64,000 nt of DNA from Dryas octopetala (lineage: Eukaryota > Streptophyta > Magnoliopsida > Rosales > Rosaceae): assembly GCA_963921425.1 (NCBI GenBank), contig OY992837.1, positions 18,864,630 to 18,928,629 on the forward strand, given 5' to 3'. The stretch's first letter is position 1. Each line of letters begins with the position of its first letter. The notes under the pieces are model-generated. The model was not told the origin of the DNA and searched no databases. It saw nothing but the letters and a program-made list of their open reading frames with translations. Shown one piece after another: positions 43,057-53,148 of this stretch. The translations under genes and the position numbers were made by a program.

Positions 43057-45742
43057 TGTGACGCCCCGAAACTGGGAACACCACAGCGGCACCCGTCTTA
43101 AAGATCCTGAGACTATAATACCCCTTACCCCGAGTATTATATTCCCAAGCTCTCTAAAACGAGTTAAGCCCTTTTTATTGAAGAACCCGGGTTGGATCAG
43201 AGTAGTAAAAATACAGCGAAAGAAATTACTGAAAATACCTCATATTATAAATAACAGTAAAGAGTACCAACCCGTGAGGGTTATGTGTTTCAAATACACT
43301 AACCCTAATGCTACAAAATAAAACAGTAGATAAACAGATATGTCAGGATAGTCCAACCCACGCCAGAGTAATTCAGTCTTCAACAAAGTGGTGCAACAAA
43401 TTGGACTCATGGATAGCCATTGGGATATGCCACCTACGAGGATGAAAGAGAAACACCACCACAGATCCAAAGAAAGGATCTAAACTAGATAGCAAGACTG
43501 AAACTGACAAGCTGCAAGTGCCACACCCACGACCTCAATCTTGGTCTCCAACAACTGGATTATCTGCACTCACAAGAGTACAGTAGGGGGTAAGCGTCAC
43601 ATACGTTCATCGCTTCCCCTCGAGGGAAAATCCTGGTTAGGTTTGAAAGCAATACTCGAAGATATAGGATTTCAAGGAAAACAGTTTAAAAGCAATGCAC
43701 ACCCAAAAACAGGGTATCAATATCAATAATATTGTAACCAAAGCCAGTAATGATAAAGATAATTATGCCAATAATCAGTGAGTAAAGCCTTTGCATGCTC
43801 ATACATCTTTTTCAGTGAAAATCCTTCCTGTCACGTGACATAGTTCAGAAACATACCTGCGACCGATCACATACAGGCCAACCACCAGTATCGGAAATTC
43901 AACCACCACCTCGATACTGTGGTGAGAGTATCCATTTACCTGGTAATACCACATTGGTTAGCCTCCCCAGAAGGACATTCGACTAACCAGTCCGTACTTA
44001 CCCCTCCGGAGGTTTAGGGGATCGAAACCCAAGGTCACAACACGTGCCCGTTACTCTCAGGTCGTCCAAGGTATCACACAGAAAATCACACAAATATGCC
44101 ATACAAAAATCATGCACATTCTCTGTGAAAGACATTTTCATATACATATAGTACGAAAATAGGCAGGAAATCCATTAACCGGGATATGGTACCTTCCCCC
44201 TACCTGCTTTACCAAAGTGTGTCCCTTGCCTGATCCCTTTCCTGTGTCTGGGTCCCACTTGTACCTGTTGGGAAACTGGAGATCCGAATCCGACGACAGC
44301 TATTAGGAACGTACTAAACGTACTCTCGGCCTTGTCTGTTAAGACCAGGTAAAATTTAGAGGTTTGGCACTAGCGTAACTTGCTAGGCTTCTCTAAATTC
44401 TTGATCCGGCATGACCCTGCTCCCCGAGGCAGACAGTCATGTCAGACCGTGTGGTTTCTAAGTTTATTTTAATTTATTGTCGAGGAGGTTGATCAGATAT
44501 GAACCTTACAACGTGACCAGGTCAGTGCATGGGGAAACTGAGGGAGCTCTGGCTCAGTACCCAACGCATGTATGCTCATGGACTGACCTTAGTCATCACG
44601 TTATTTGGTTACCACTGATATGGCCTCAATATTTATTAAGTTCATTTAATAACAACAGTTAAACGGTGTTTCGTCTATAACCACCACTTAAACAACAGCA
44701 AATCAAATAAGCTGGGTTAAGGGTATACCTGTTGAAGACTTCCCACGAGCAGAGTCTCGGTACTACTAGACTTGCTAAATAATAAGATTAAAATAGCCTA
44801 ATTAACAAGAGATTTATTTAACAAAATTTTAGCAGAAATTCGACAGGGATCAAGAAATTACCTATGGAGCTCAGAAATGATTTTTTTTAAAACTTCACCA
44901 AAACATAGCCTTCACACTACTAGAATTGAAGAGCTCGTCGCCACGATCGCGTAGGCGAAATCGGATCGTCGATCGGAGCTCCAGAACTCAAGATAAACTC
45001 AAAACAAAATTGAAGAAGAGAGAGAAAGGAGGAGAGAGGAGAGAGAAGCTCTCTCTTGGGAAGCGTGCGGCTGAAATGAATGAAGAACCAGCTGAGTTCA
45101 CGCCACTATTTATAGGAAGAGTGAGTGAGTCAACTCGGTTGACTCATCCGAGTTGACTGGGTTGACTCAAGTCAACCGTCATAACTTTGACCAATGAGAA
45201 CTTGACACGTGGCGAAGGCTTTGACACTTGGCTGCACATGCAGCCATCAGATCTTGCTGCCATGCATCGTTGGACGCTCCAGATCGTGCCACGTGGCGCG
45301 ATCTGGTGTTTTTCCTATATTTCTTAACTTCAAAAATTAATTAAAAATAGCTCGGGACTCGGAAAAATACCCCGAAAAATACTACGGACTCGTATCGACT
45401 AGTACTAATTAACTATGAGGTCAAATTACCAATTTGCCCTTTAGAAAAATTTTGAAAATTTCAAGCTCCACAAACTAAGATAAAATGCTTTTAAAAATGA
45501 AATTTTGGGAAATTCATAAAATAATCTCCCGGACTCGGAATAATACGAGACTTGCTCCGTTGGGTTCGTGAGTAAAAGTACCACCTTCTAAAGGTCTAAC
45601 TTGGGTCAAAACTCTAGTCAAAGTTGGTCAAACAATTAAAGCTTAAGGGAAAAATACGATTTTCCGCCAAACAAATTTCTAGAAAAATTCTAGAAATTAA
45701 AGAAAAATTCCAAAATAAATTTGGAAAATTTTGGGTCTCACA
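43057..45742 (-). repeat. Chromovirus 3' LTR (2686 bp)
   Basis: Nearly identical to 50438-53143. Short frames in it (43058-43321, 43541-43729, 44926-45156 and others) occur identically in both LTRs and show no family motif, so they are not called genes. Confidence 0.93.
45107..45225 (-). promoter_or_regulatory. Chromovirus LTR promoter: TATA box with dense W-boxes and G-box
   Basis: On the minus strand TATAAATA (45114-45107) lies just downstream of a cluster at 45225-45129 holding six TTGAC[C/T] words (three in each orientation class counted on both strands), two further TTGAC cores and a CACGTG. A second CACGTG is near 45290. The 5' LTR has the same arrangement near 52487-52605. Promoter identity is inferred from TATA position and element orientation. 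Confidence 0.55.
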
Positions 45743-45755
45743 TCCTCCCCTACTT
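45743..45755 (-). promoter_or_regulatory. Chromovirus polypurine tract
   Basis: On the minus strand AAGTAGGGGAGGA directly precedes the 3' LTR, after a CTCGAGGACGAGATTTTTT motif shared in style with the element at 8411-8966. Confidence 0.75.
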
Positions 45756-45777
45756 AGAAAAAATCTCGTCCTCGAGA

Positions 45778-48700
45778 TTACCTGAGTTCACTGAAGAGAT
45801 GCGGGTATCTCTTCCTCATGTCGGATTCCAGTTCCCATGTCGCTTCCTCGACTCCATGGCGCTGCCACTGAACTTTTACAAGTGGTACCTTCCTATTCCT
45901 GAGTTGTTTCGTCTCGTAAGCTAAAATAGAAACAGGTCCTTCCACATAAGACACGTTTGGTTCGAGCGGTAAACCAATCCAAGGCATCACTTGAGGGATG
46001 TCAGGCACACTCTTTTTCAACTGGGACACATGGAATACGTTATGTATGTATGCTAACTGAGGCGGCAACTCCAACCTGTAAGCAACTTTCCCGACACGTT
46101 CCAAAACCTTGAACGGTCCAATATACCTGGGTGCCAACTTGCCTCGCATACCAAACCGAAATGTACCCTTCAAAGGACTAACTTTTAGAAACACCAAGTC
46201 CTCAACTTGAAATTCCAAAGGCTTCCTCCTTCGATCAGCGTACGATTTCTGCCTACTCTGGGCGGTTTCTAGTCGTTTCTTGACTATCTTGACCTTTTCG
46301 GTCGTTTCTTTAATCACTTCAGGACCTAGAACAACTCGGTCCTCAACATCGGCCCAACAGAGTGGCGAACGACATGGCCTTCCGTAAAGTGCTTCGTACG
46401 GTGCCATCTTGAGACTGCTTTGATAACTATTGTTATACACGAACTCGGCGAGCGGTAAGTACTCACTCCACTTACCTCTGAAATCTAGAACACAGGCTCG
46501 CAACATATCTTCCAGTATCTGAATAACTCTTTCAGATTGCCCATCCGTCTGCGGATGATAGGCACTGCTAAGATTCAACTGAGTGCCTAATTCAGATTGT
46601 AACTTCCGCCATAATCGAGACGTAAATCGGGGATCTCGATCGGAAACAATCGTCTTCGGAATACCATGCAATCGAACAATCCATTCGACATAGAGATCAG
46701 CAAAATAATCAACGGGTGAGTTCATCTTGACCGGCAAGAAATGAGCTGACTTCGTGAGTCTGTCCACGATAACCCAAATACCATTGTGCCCTTTTGTATT
46801 TCTCGGCAGATCGGTGATGAAATCCATAGTAACACAATCCCACTTCCACTCTGGAGTAGGTAACGGTTGCAACAATCCAGACGGCTTCTGGTGTTCGGCT
46901 TTCACTTGTTGGCAGGTCACACAGTGATTAACAAAATCAGCCACGTCTCTTTTCATACCTTTCCACCAGTATCTTCGTTTCAAATCTTGATACATTTTCG
47001 TTCCTCCAGGGTGCATAGCAAAACTGGTAGAATGAGCTTCGTTCAGAATCCGTTGTCTTGTTTCTTTCCTGTTTGGCACAACTATTCGGCCTCTGTATCT
47101 CAAACTTCCATCAGAATGTACCTTCCATTCCCCAGGTGCATCTCCTGAGTATACCTCTTTCTTTTTCTGTTGTATCTCTAGATCCTCTTCTTGTTCTTGA
47201 ACTAATTCTTGCTCCAATTGGGGCTCAATCTGCATACTTGCAATCCTTCCATCATGGCGTACGTTGACTTTGTACTGATCCAAAGTCTGTAGGATCTCCC
47301 GTTCAGCCATCAATAAACTGGCTAGAGTGTTTTTCTTCCTGCTCAGTGCATCAGCTACTTTGTTGGCTTTTCCTGGATGATACTGTAATTCAAAATCATA
47401 ATCTTTAAGATACTCCATCCAGCGTCGTTGTCGCAAATTCAGATCTCTCTGAGTGAATATATGCTTGAGGCTCTTGTGATCTGAGAAAACAGTGAATCGG
47501 CCTCCATACAAGTAGCATCTCCAGATTTTTAGAGCGTGTACAACAGCGGCTAACTCCAAATCATGAGTTGGATAATTCTTTTCATATTCCTTCAACTGTC
47601 TTGAGGCATAGGCTATCACTCGCCCATTCTGCATCAGTACACATCCGACTCCTATTATGGACGCGTCGGTGTAGACTTCATAAGGATCTTCATTGTTGGG
47701 TAAGACTAACACTGGGGCAGTTGTCAGTCGTTTCTTGAGCTCTTGGAATGCTTCTTCACACTTCTCGTTCCATTCAAACTTGAATCCTTTTCTGAGTAGT
47801 CGAGTCATCGGGGTAGCAATCTTGGAAAAACCTTCTACAAACCTTCTGTAATAACCTGCTAATCCAAGAAAACTACGGACTTCTGTCATGCTCTTCGGTT
47901 GTTCCCAATTCAAAACTGCTTCGATCTTCTTGGGATCAGGAGATAATCCTTTTTCTGAGATGATGTGGCCAAGGAACTGTACCTCTTTCAGCCAAAATTC
48001 ACATTTTGACTTCTTGGCGTAAAGTTGCTTTTGAAGTAATGTCTGTAGAACAATTCTCAGATGCTCTTCATGCTCTTCCTTACTCTTGGAGTAAATCAGG
48101 ATGTCGTCGATGAAGACAATAACAAATTTGTCCAAGTATGGACGGAATGCTCGGTTCATCAGGTCCATGAATGCGGCAGGTGCATTTGTCAATCCAAACG
48201 GCATCACAACGAACTCATAATGTCCGTATCTGGTACGAAAAGCAGTCTTTGGGACGTCTTCGTCTCGAACTCTGAGTTGATGGTAGCCGGATCTGAGATC
48301 AATCTTTGAGAAGTACTTCGCTCCACTAAGTTGATCAAATAGCTCGTCAATTCTAGGCAATGGATACTTGTTCTTTATTGTGACTTGGTTCAGCTTCCGG
48401 TAGTCTATGCAGAGTCGCAATGTTCCATCATGCTTTTTGGCGAATAGAACAGGGGCTCCCCATGGTGATATACTTTCTCTGATAAAGCCCTTCTCCTTCA
48501 AGTCGTCTAATTGCTTCTTCAGCTCCACCATCTCAGCTGGTGCCATGCGGTAGGGCGGGATTGAAATAGGTTGAGTGCCTGGTACAAGTTCAATCTTGAA
48601 TTCTACTTCTCTTGTTGGTGGGATTCCGGGCAGATCTTCTGGAAAAACGTCTGGGTATTCGTCTACCACTGGTATTGGTTTATCTTCCTTCTGCTTGGCT

Positions 48701-49209
48701 TGTGTGGAAAGGATGAGTGAATAGCATAGCATAACTCTCTTGCTTTTGAAACAAACTCTCAGCAATGGGTTGATGGGTTGTAGCGGTTTGTGCAATCGGA
48801 TGATCACCTCTTCTCTGTTACTCGTGACTACCTTCACTTTTCTTTTTTCACAATCGATATGTGCCTGATTTTCTTGTAACCAATCCATTCCTAGAATAAG
48901 GTCGTAGTAATCCATGTTCAAAGGGTATAGGTTTGCTGTCAAGACTCGGCCTTGGACTACTAGTTGGCAAGATTGGTAAATTCTATCTACCTCGGTTGTT
49001 GTTCCAATGGGTGTACTCATGTGGATGGTTTCAGCTAAAGGTTCAGCATGCAATCCTAATTTCTCAGTAAAGCTAACAGAGACAAATGAATGTGAAGCAC
49101 CCGTATCAAACAAGATTCTAACTTCAGTATTAAAGAGCAGTATAGTACCGTCAAGTGGGGCTTCTTCCTGGTTAGCTCTTACTGCAAAAACTCGTCCTCC
49201 TCTAGCTGG
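45778..49209 (-). CDS. Chromovirus Pol: protease, RT, RNase H, integrase, chromodomain
   Basis: Same frame as gag and open from just after the gag stop; no ATG is needed if reached by readthrough or if the stop is a mutation. Measured from 49113: protease FDTGASHSF (residue 2); RT with [32 protein letters not shown] and the catalytic FIDD (about 335); RNase H with YTDAS (about 483) and a DHKSLKHI segment; integrase HHCC (HPGGTKMY ... CVTCQQVK), then [18 protein letters not shown] and [10 protein letters not shown] (DDE residues present); GPY-type region [17 protein letters not shown]; and a chromodomain at about 1053-1107 ([19 protein letters not shown]). Chromodomains steer integration toward heterochromatin in this clade. 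It ends at 45778. Confidence 0.94.
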   Translation of the reverse strand, partial: PARGGRVFAVRANQEEAPLDGTILLFNTEVRILFDTGASHSFVSVSFTEKLGLHAEPLAETIHMSTPIGTTTEVDRIYQSCQLVVQGRVLTANLYPLNMDYYDLILGMDWLQENQAHIDCEKRKVKVVTSNREEVIIRLHKPLQPINPLLRVCFKSKRVMLCYSLILSTQAKQKEDKPIPVVDEYPDVFPEDLPGIPPTREVEFKIELVPGTQPISIPPYRMAPAEMVELKKQLDDLKEKGFIRESISPWGAPVLFAKKHDGTLRLCIDYRKLNQVTIKNKYPLPRIDELFDQLSGAKYFSKIDLRSGYHQLRVRDEDVPKTAFRTRYGHYEFVVMPFGLTNAPAAFMDLMNRAFRPYLDKFVIVFIDDILIYSKSKEEHEEHLRIVLQTLLQKQLYAKKSKCEFWLKEVQFLGHIISEKGLSPDPKKIEAVLNWEQPKSMTEVRSFLGLAGYYRRFVEGFSKIATPMTRLLRKGFKFEWNEKCEEAFQELKKRLTTAPVLVLPNNEDPYEVYTDASIIGVGCVLMQNGRVIAYASRQLKEYEKNYPTHDLELAAVVHALKIWRCYLYGGRFTVFSDHKSLKHIFTQRDLNLRQRRWMEYLKDYDFELQYHPGKANKVADALSRKKNTLASLLMAEREILQTLDQYKVNVRHDGRIASMQIEPQLEQELVQEQEEDLEIQQKKKEVYSGDAPGEWKVHSDGSLRYRGRIVVPNRKETRQRILNEAHSTSFAMHPGGTKMYQDLKRRYWWKGMKRDVADFVNHCVTCQQVKAEHQKPSGLLQPLPTPEWKWDCVTMDFITDLPRNTKGHNGIWVIVDRLTKSAHFLPVKMNSPVDYFADLYVEWIVRLHGIPKTIVSDRDPRFTSRLWRKLQSELGTQLNLSSAYHPQTDGQSERVIQILEDMLRACVLDFRGKWSEYLPLAEFVYNNSYQSSLKMAPYEALYGRPCRSPLCWADVEDRVVLGPEVIKETTEKVKIVKKRLETAQSRQKSYADRRRKPLEFQVEDLVFLKVSPLKGTFRFGMRGKLAPRYIGPFKVLERVGKVAYRLELPPQLAYIHNVFHVSQLKKSVPDIPQVMPWIGLPLEPNVSYVEGPVSILAYETKQLRNRKVPLVKVQWQRHGVEEATWELESDMRKRYPHLFSELR

Positions 49210-50178
49210 TTATGGTCTTCCTCCGCCACCTCTTCCTTGTCCTCCACGATTGTTGGGTTGCGGTGGTGCCTGTTGCAATGGTTGAGCTCTAAATGGTTGT
49301 GGTGCAGCCTGTATCTGTGGTTGTGGCCTGGGGGCATTCTGCTGTGTTCTAGTAGGACAATCATTTCTGTAGTGACCTTCACCTCTACACTGGAAACAAA
49401 TTTGAAGTCTAGTCCTCTTCCAGTTTCTTTGGTTTCGGGAGGGTCCTCCCCTCTGAAAATTTCTTCTTTTTCCTAGTCTTGTTCCCTCAGACCTCGCAAT
49501 TTCCCCTTTCTGTCTAGTTGCAAGGAAATCCTGCTCCTGAGCATAAGCAGCATTGACCACATCTTTGAAAACTGTAAACCTTTGACTTGCCAAGTATTGG
49601 CGAATCCCGTTCTTCAGACCTTGCAGAAATCTGACAGTCTTTGCCTTCTCATCATTCATGGTAGATGGGACGAAACGTCCAAGTTCAGTAAACTTTCCCA
49701 CGTATTCAGAAACAGTCATGTTTCCCTGCTCTAGATCCATGAATTCCTTCATCTTTGTCATCTGCAGTGGCTCGGGAAAATATCTGTCGTAGAACAATTC
49801 CCTAAATCCTTCCCAAGTCATAGTGTTAATATTTTCTCGGTGCCTAATGCATCTCCACCATCCGTCAGCTTCGCCTTCAAACACATGTGTAGCTAGCCAG
49901 ATCTTGTACTCATCTGGTGCGTTAATCGACTCGAGCTTCTTCTCGATGTGCGTAACCCAATTCTCAGCTAAATCGGGTTCGGAACTTTCGTGAAACTTCA
50001 TCGGCTTAGTCCTAAGGAAACGATCTAAGTACTCGCCTCGTCGCTTATCTTCACGTTCAGCGGGAGTGAGACGGTTACCAGCTTGTTGAGCAAAGAAAGC
50101 CTGCATAAATTCAGCCATTTGTTGCGGGTCGAACCGATTATTGGCATTACTGTTAGTTCGATCGAAACGGGGCGGCAT
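49210..50178 (-). CDS. Chromovirus Gag
   Basis: Start taken at MPPRFDRT (50178). The frame is open to 50238, but the extra hydrophobic residues there look like untranslated leader. It has the capsid-type Gag domain with FHESSEPDLAENWVTHIEKK, GEADGWW, FRELFYDRYFP and FLQGLKNGIRQYLA. A basic stretch (GKRRNFQRGG) leads to one CCHC knuckle CFQCRGEGHYRNDC and a Q/P/G-rich tail. It ends at TAA 49212-49210, and the same frame stays open into the protease. Related elements usually have one continuous gag-pol frame, so this stop is either a mutation or a readthrough site. Confidence 0.92.
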   Translation of the reverse strand: MPPRFDRTNSNANNRFDPQQMAEFMQAFFAQQAGNRLTPAEREDKRRGEYLDRFLRTKPMKFHESSEPDLAENWVTHIEKKLESINAPDEYKIWLATHVFEGEADGWWRCIRHRENINTMTWEGFRELFYDRYFPEPLQMTKMKEFMDLEQGNMTVSEYVGKFTELGRFVPSTMNDEKAKTVRFLQGLKNGIRQYLASQRFTVFKDVVNAAYAQEQDFLATRQKGEIARSEGTRLGKRRNFQRGGPSRNQRNWKRTRLQICFQCRGEGHYRNDCPTRTQQNAPRPQPQIQAAPQPFRAQPLQQAPPQPNNRGGQGRGGGGRP

Positions 50179-50414
50179 CTTGTCAGCAAGACTGAAAACA
50201 AATAAGGGAATGATTGACACAAATAATAGAAGGAACAAAAGTGTTTCAAGGGAAAGACTTATCGAAGGATGTGTTTGGTTGGAAACTTCGAAGGAATCTG
50301 CTGAATCGGCTCTGGGTTGGCATATCCTGCATATTAGTAAAAATAATCTACTAACAATCTTACAAAGTTATTTATTTATTTATTTATTATTATTATTATT
50401 TTTTTTATAGGTCG

Positions 50415-50432
50415 TACCGCTCTGATACCACT
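50415..50432 (-). promoter_or_regulatory. Chromovirus primer-binding site (initiator tRNA-Met)
   Basis: TGGTATCAGAGC on the minus strand (50430-50419), seven bases after the 5' LTR. Confidence 0.85.
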
Positions 50433-50437
50433 TTTTC

Positions 50438-53143
50438 TGTGACGCCCCGAAACTGGGAACACCACAGCGGCACCCGTCTTAAAGATCCTGAGACTATAAT
50501 ACCCCTTACCCCGAGTATTATATTCCCAAGCTCTCTAAAACGAGTTAAGCCCTTTTTATTGAAGAACCCGGGTTGGATCAGAGTAGTAAAAATACAGCGA
50601 AAGAAATTACTGAAAATACCTCATATTATAAATAACAGTAAAGAGTACCAACCCGTGAGGGTTATGTGTTTCAAATACACTAACCCTAATGCTACAAAAT
50701 AAAACAGTAGATAAACAGATATGTCAGGATAGTCCAACCCACGCCAGAGTAATTCAGTCTTCAACAAAGTGGTGCAACAAATTGGACTCATGGATAGCCA
50801 TTGGGATATGCCACCTACGAGGATGAAAGAGAAACACCACCACAGATCCAAAGAAAGGATCTAAACTAGATAGCAAGACTGAAACTGACAAGCTGCAAGT
50901 GCCACACCCACGACCTCAATCTTGGTCTCCAACAACTGGATTATCTGCACTCACAAGAGTACAGTAGGGGGTAAGCGTCACATACGTTCATCGCTTCCCC
51001 TCGAGGGAAAATCCTGGTTAGGTTTGAAAGCAATACTCGAAGATATAGGATTTCAAGGAAAACAGTTTAAAAGCAATGCACACCCAAAAACAGGGTATCA
51101 ATATCAATAATATTGTAACCAAAGCCAGTAATGATAAAGATAATTATGCCAATAATCAGTGAGTAAAGCCTTTGCATGCTCATACATCTTTTTCAGTGAA
51201 AATCCTTCCTGTCACGTGACATAGTTCAGAAACATACCTGCGACCGATCACATACAGGCCAACCACCAGTATCGGAAATTCAACCACCACCTCGATACTG
51301 TGGTGAGAGTATCCATTTACCTGGTAATACCACATTGGTTAGCCTCCCCAGAAGGACATTCGACTAACCAGTCCGTACTTACCCCTCCGGAGGTTTAGGG
51401 GATCGAAACCCAAGGTCACAACACGTGCCCGTTACTCTCAGGTCGTCCAAGGTATCACACAGAAAATCACACAAATATGCCATACAAAAATCATGCACAT
51501 TCTCTGTGAAAGACATTTTCATATACATATAGTACGAAAATAGGCAGGAAATCCATTAACCGGGATATGGTACCTTCCCCCTACCTGCTTTACCAAAGTG
51601 TGTCCCTTGCCTGATCCCTTTCCTGTGTCTGGGTCCCACTTGTACCTGTTGGGAAACTGGAGATCCGAATCCGACGACAGCTATTAGGAACGTACTAAAC
51701 GTACTCTCGGCCTTGTCTGTTAAGACCAGGTAAAATTTAGAGGTTTGGCACTAGCGTAACTTGCTAGGCTTCTCTAAATTCTTGATCCGGCATGACCCTG
51801 CTCCCCGAGGCAGACAGTCATGTCAGACCGTGTGGTTTCTAAGTTTATTTTAATTTATTGTCGAGGAGGTTGATCAGATATGAACCTTACAACGTGACCA
51901 GGTCAGTGCATGGGGAAACTGAGGGAGCTCTGGCTCAGTACCCAACGCATGTATGCTCATGGACTGACCTTAGTCATCACGTTATTTGGTTACCACTGAT
52001 ATGGCCTCAATATTTATTAAGTTCATTTAATAACAACAGTTAAACGGTGTTTCGTCTATAACCACCACTTAAACAACAGCAAATCAAATAAGCTGGGTTA
52101 AGGGTATACCTGTTGAAGACTTCCCACGAGCAGAGTCTCGGTACTACTAGACTTGCTAAATAATAAGATTAAAATAGCCTAATTAACAAGAGATTTATTT
52201 AACAAAATTTTAGCAGAAATTCGACAGGGATCAAGAAATTACCTATGGAGCTCAGAAATGATTTTTTTTAAAACTTCACCAAAACATAGCCTTCACACTA
52301 CTAGAATTGAAGAGCTCGTCGCCACGATCGCGTAGGCGAAATCGGATCGTCGATCGGAGCTCCAGAACTCAAGATAAACTCAAAACAAAATTGAAGAAGA
52401 GAGAGAAAGGAGGAGAGAGGAGAGAGAAGCTCTCTCTTGGGAAGCGTGCGGCTGAAATGAATGAAGACCCAGCTGAGTTCACGCCACTATTTATAGGAAG
52501 AGTGAGTGAGTCAACTCGGTTGACTCATCCGAGTTGACTGGGTTGACTCAAGTCAACCGTCATAACTTTGACCAATGAGAACTTGACACGTGGCGAAGGC
52601 TTTGACACTTGGCTGCACATGCAGCCATCAGATCTTGCTGCCATGCATCGTTGGACGCTCCAGATCGTGCCACGTGGCGCGATCTGGTGTTTTTCCTATT
52701 TTATTTTTCTTTTTCCTATATTTCTTAACTTCAAAAATTAATTAAAAATAGCTCGGGACTCGGAAAAATACCCCGAAAAATACTACGGACTCGTATCGAC
52801 TAGTACTAATTAACTATGAGGTCAAATTACCAATTTGCCCTTTAGAAAAATTTTGAAAATTTCAAGCTCCACAAACTAAGATAAAATGCTTTTAAAAATG
52901 AAATTTTGGGAAATTCATAAAATAATCTCCCGGACTCGGAATAATACGAGACTTGCTCCGTTGGGTTCGTGAGTAAAAGTACCACCTTCTAAAGGTCTAA
53001 CTTGGGTCAAAACTCTAGTCAAAGTTGGTCAAACAATTAAAGCTTAAGGGAAAAATACGATTTTCCGCCAAACAAATTTCTAGAAAAATTCTAGAAATTA
53101 AAGAAAAATTCCAAAATAAATTTGGAAAATTTTGGGTCTCACA
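50438..53143 (-). repeat. Chromovirus 5' LTR (2706 bp)
   Basis: Partner of 43057-45742. It carries an extra 20 bp (TTTTATTTTTC..., near 52690-52710) that looks like a local duplication. Followed by TSD AAGGT at 53144-53148. Confidence 0.93.
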
Positions 53144-53148
53144 AAGGT

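Larger units (their letters stand above)
43057..53143 (-). mobile_element. Ty3/gypsy chromovirus (Tekay-like), nested in the Tat pol gene
   Basis: 10,087 bp on the minus strand. LTRs of 2706 bp (5', 50438-53143) and 2686 bp (3', 43057-45742), perfect TSD AAGGT. Each LTR begins TGTGAGACCC and ends CGGGGCGTCACA as read on the minus strand. A tRNA-Met primer site, gag, pol with a C-terminal chromodomain and a polypurine tract complete it. By eye the LTRs differ by one substitution (near 45087) and one 20-bp insertion near 52690. It entered the Tat element after that element had inserted. Its only visible coding defect is one in-frame stop between gag and pol. Confidence 0.94.

Noticed and set aside
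43058..45156. Repeated short frames (87, 76, 62 and 61 residues), identical at 50439-52537, as possible LTR-encoded genes
   Set aside because: Their identity merely reflects identical LTRs; they have no motif and no separate conservation evidence.
50179..50238. Hydrophobic N-terminal extension of the chromovirus Gag as a signal peptide
   Set aside because: Gag is cytoplasmic; the internal MPPRFDRT start is more plausible, and the extension is probably untranslated leader.
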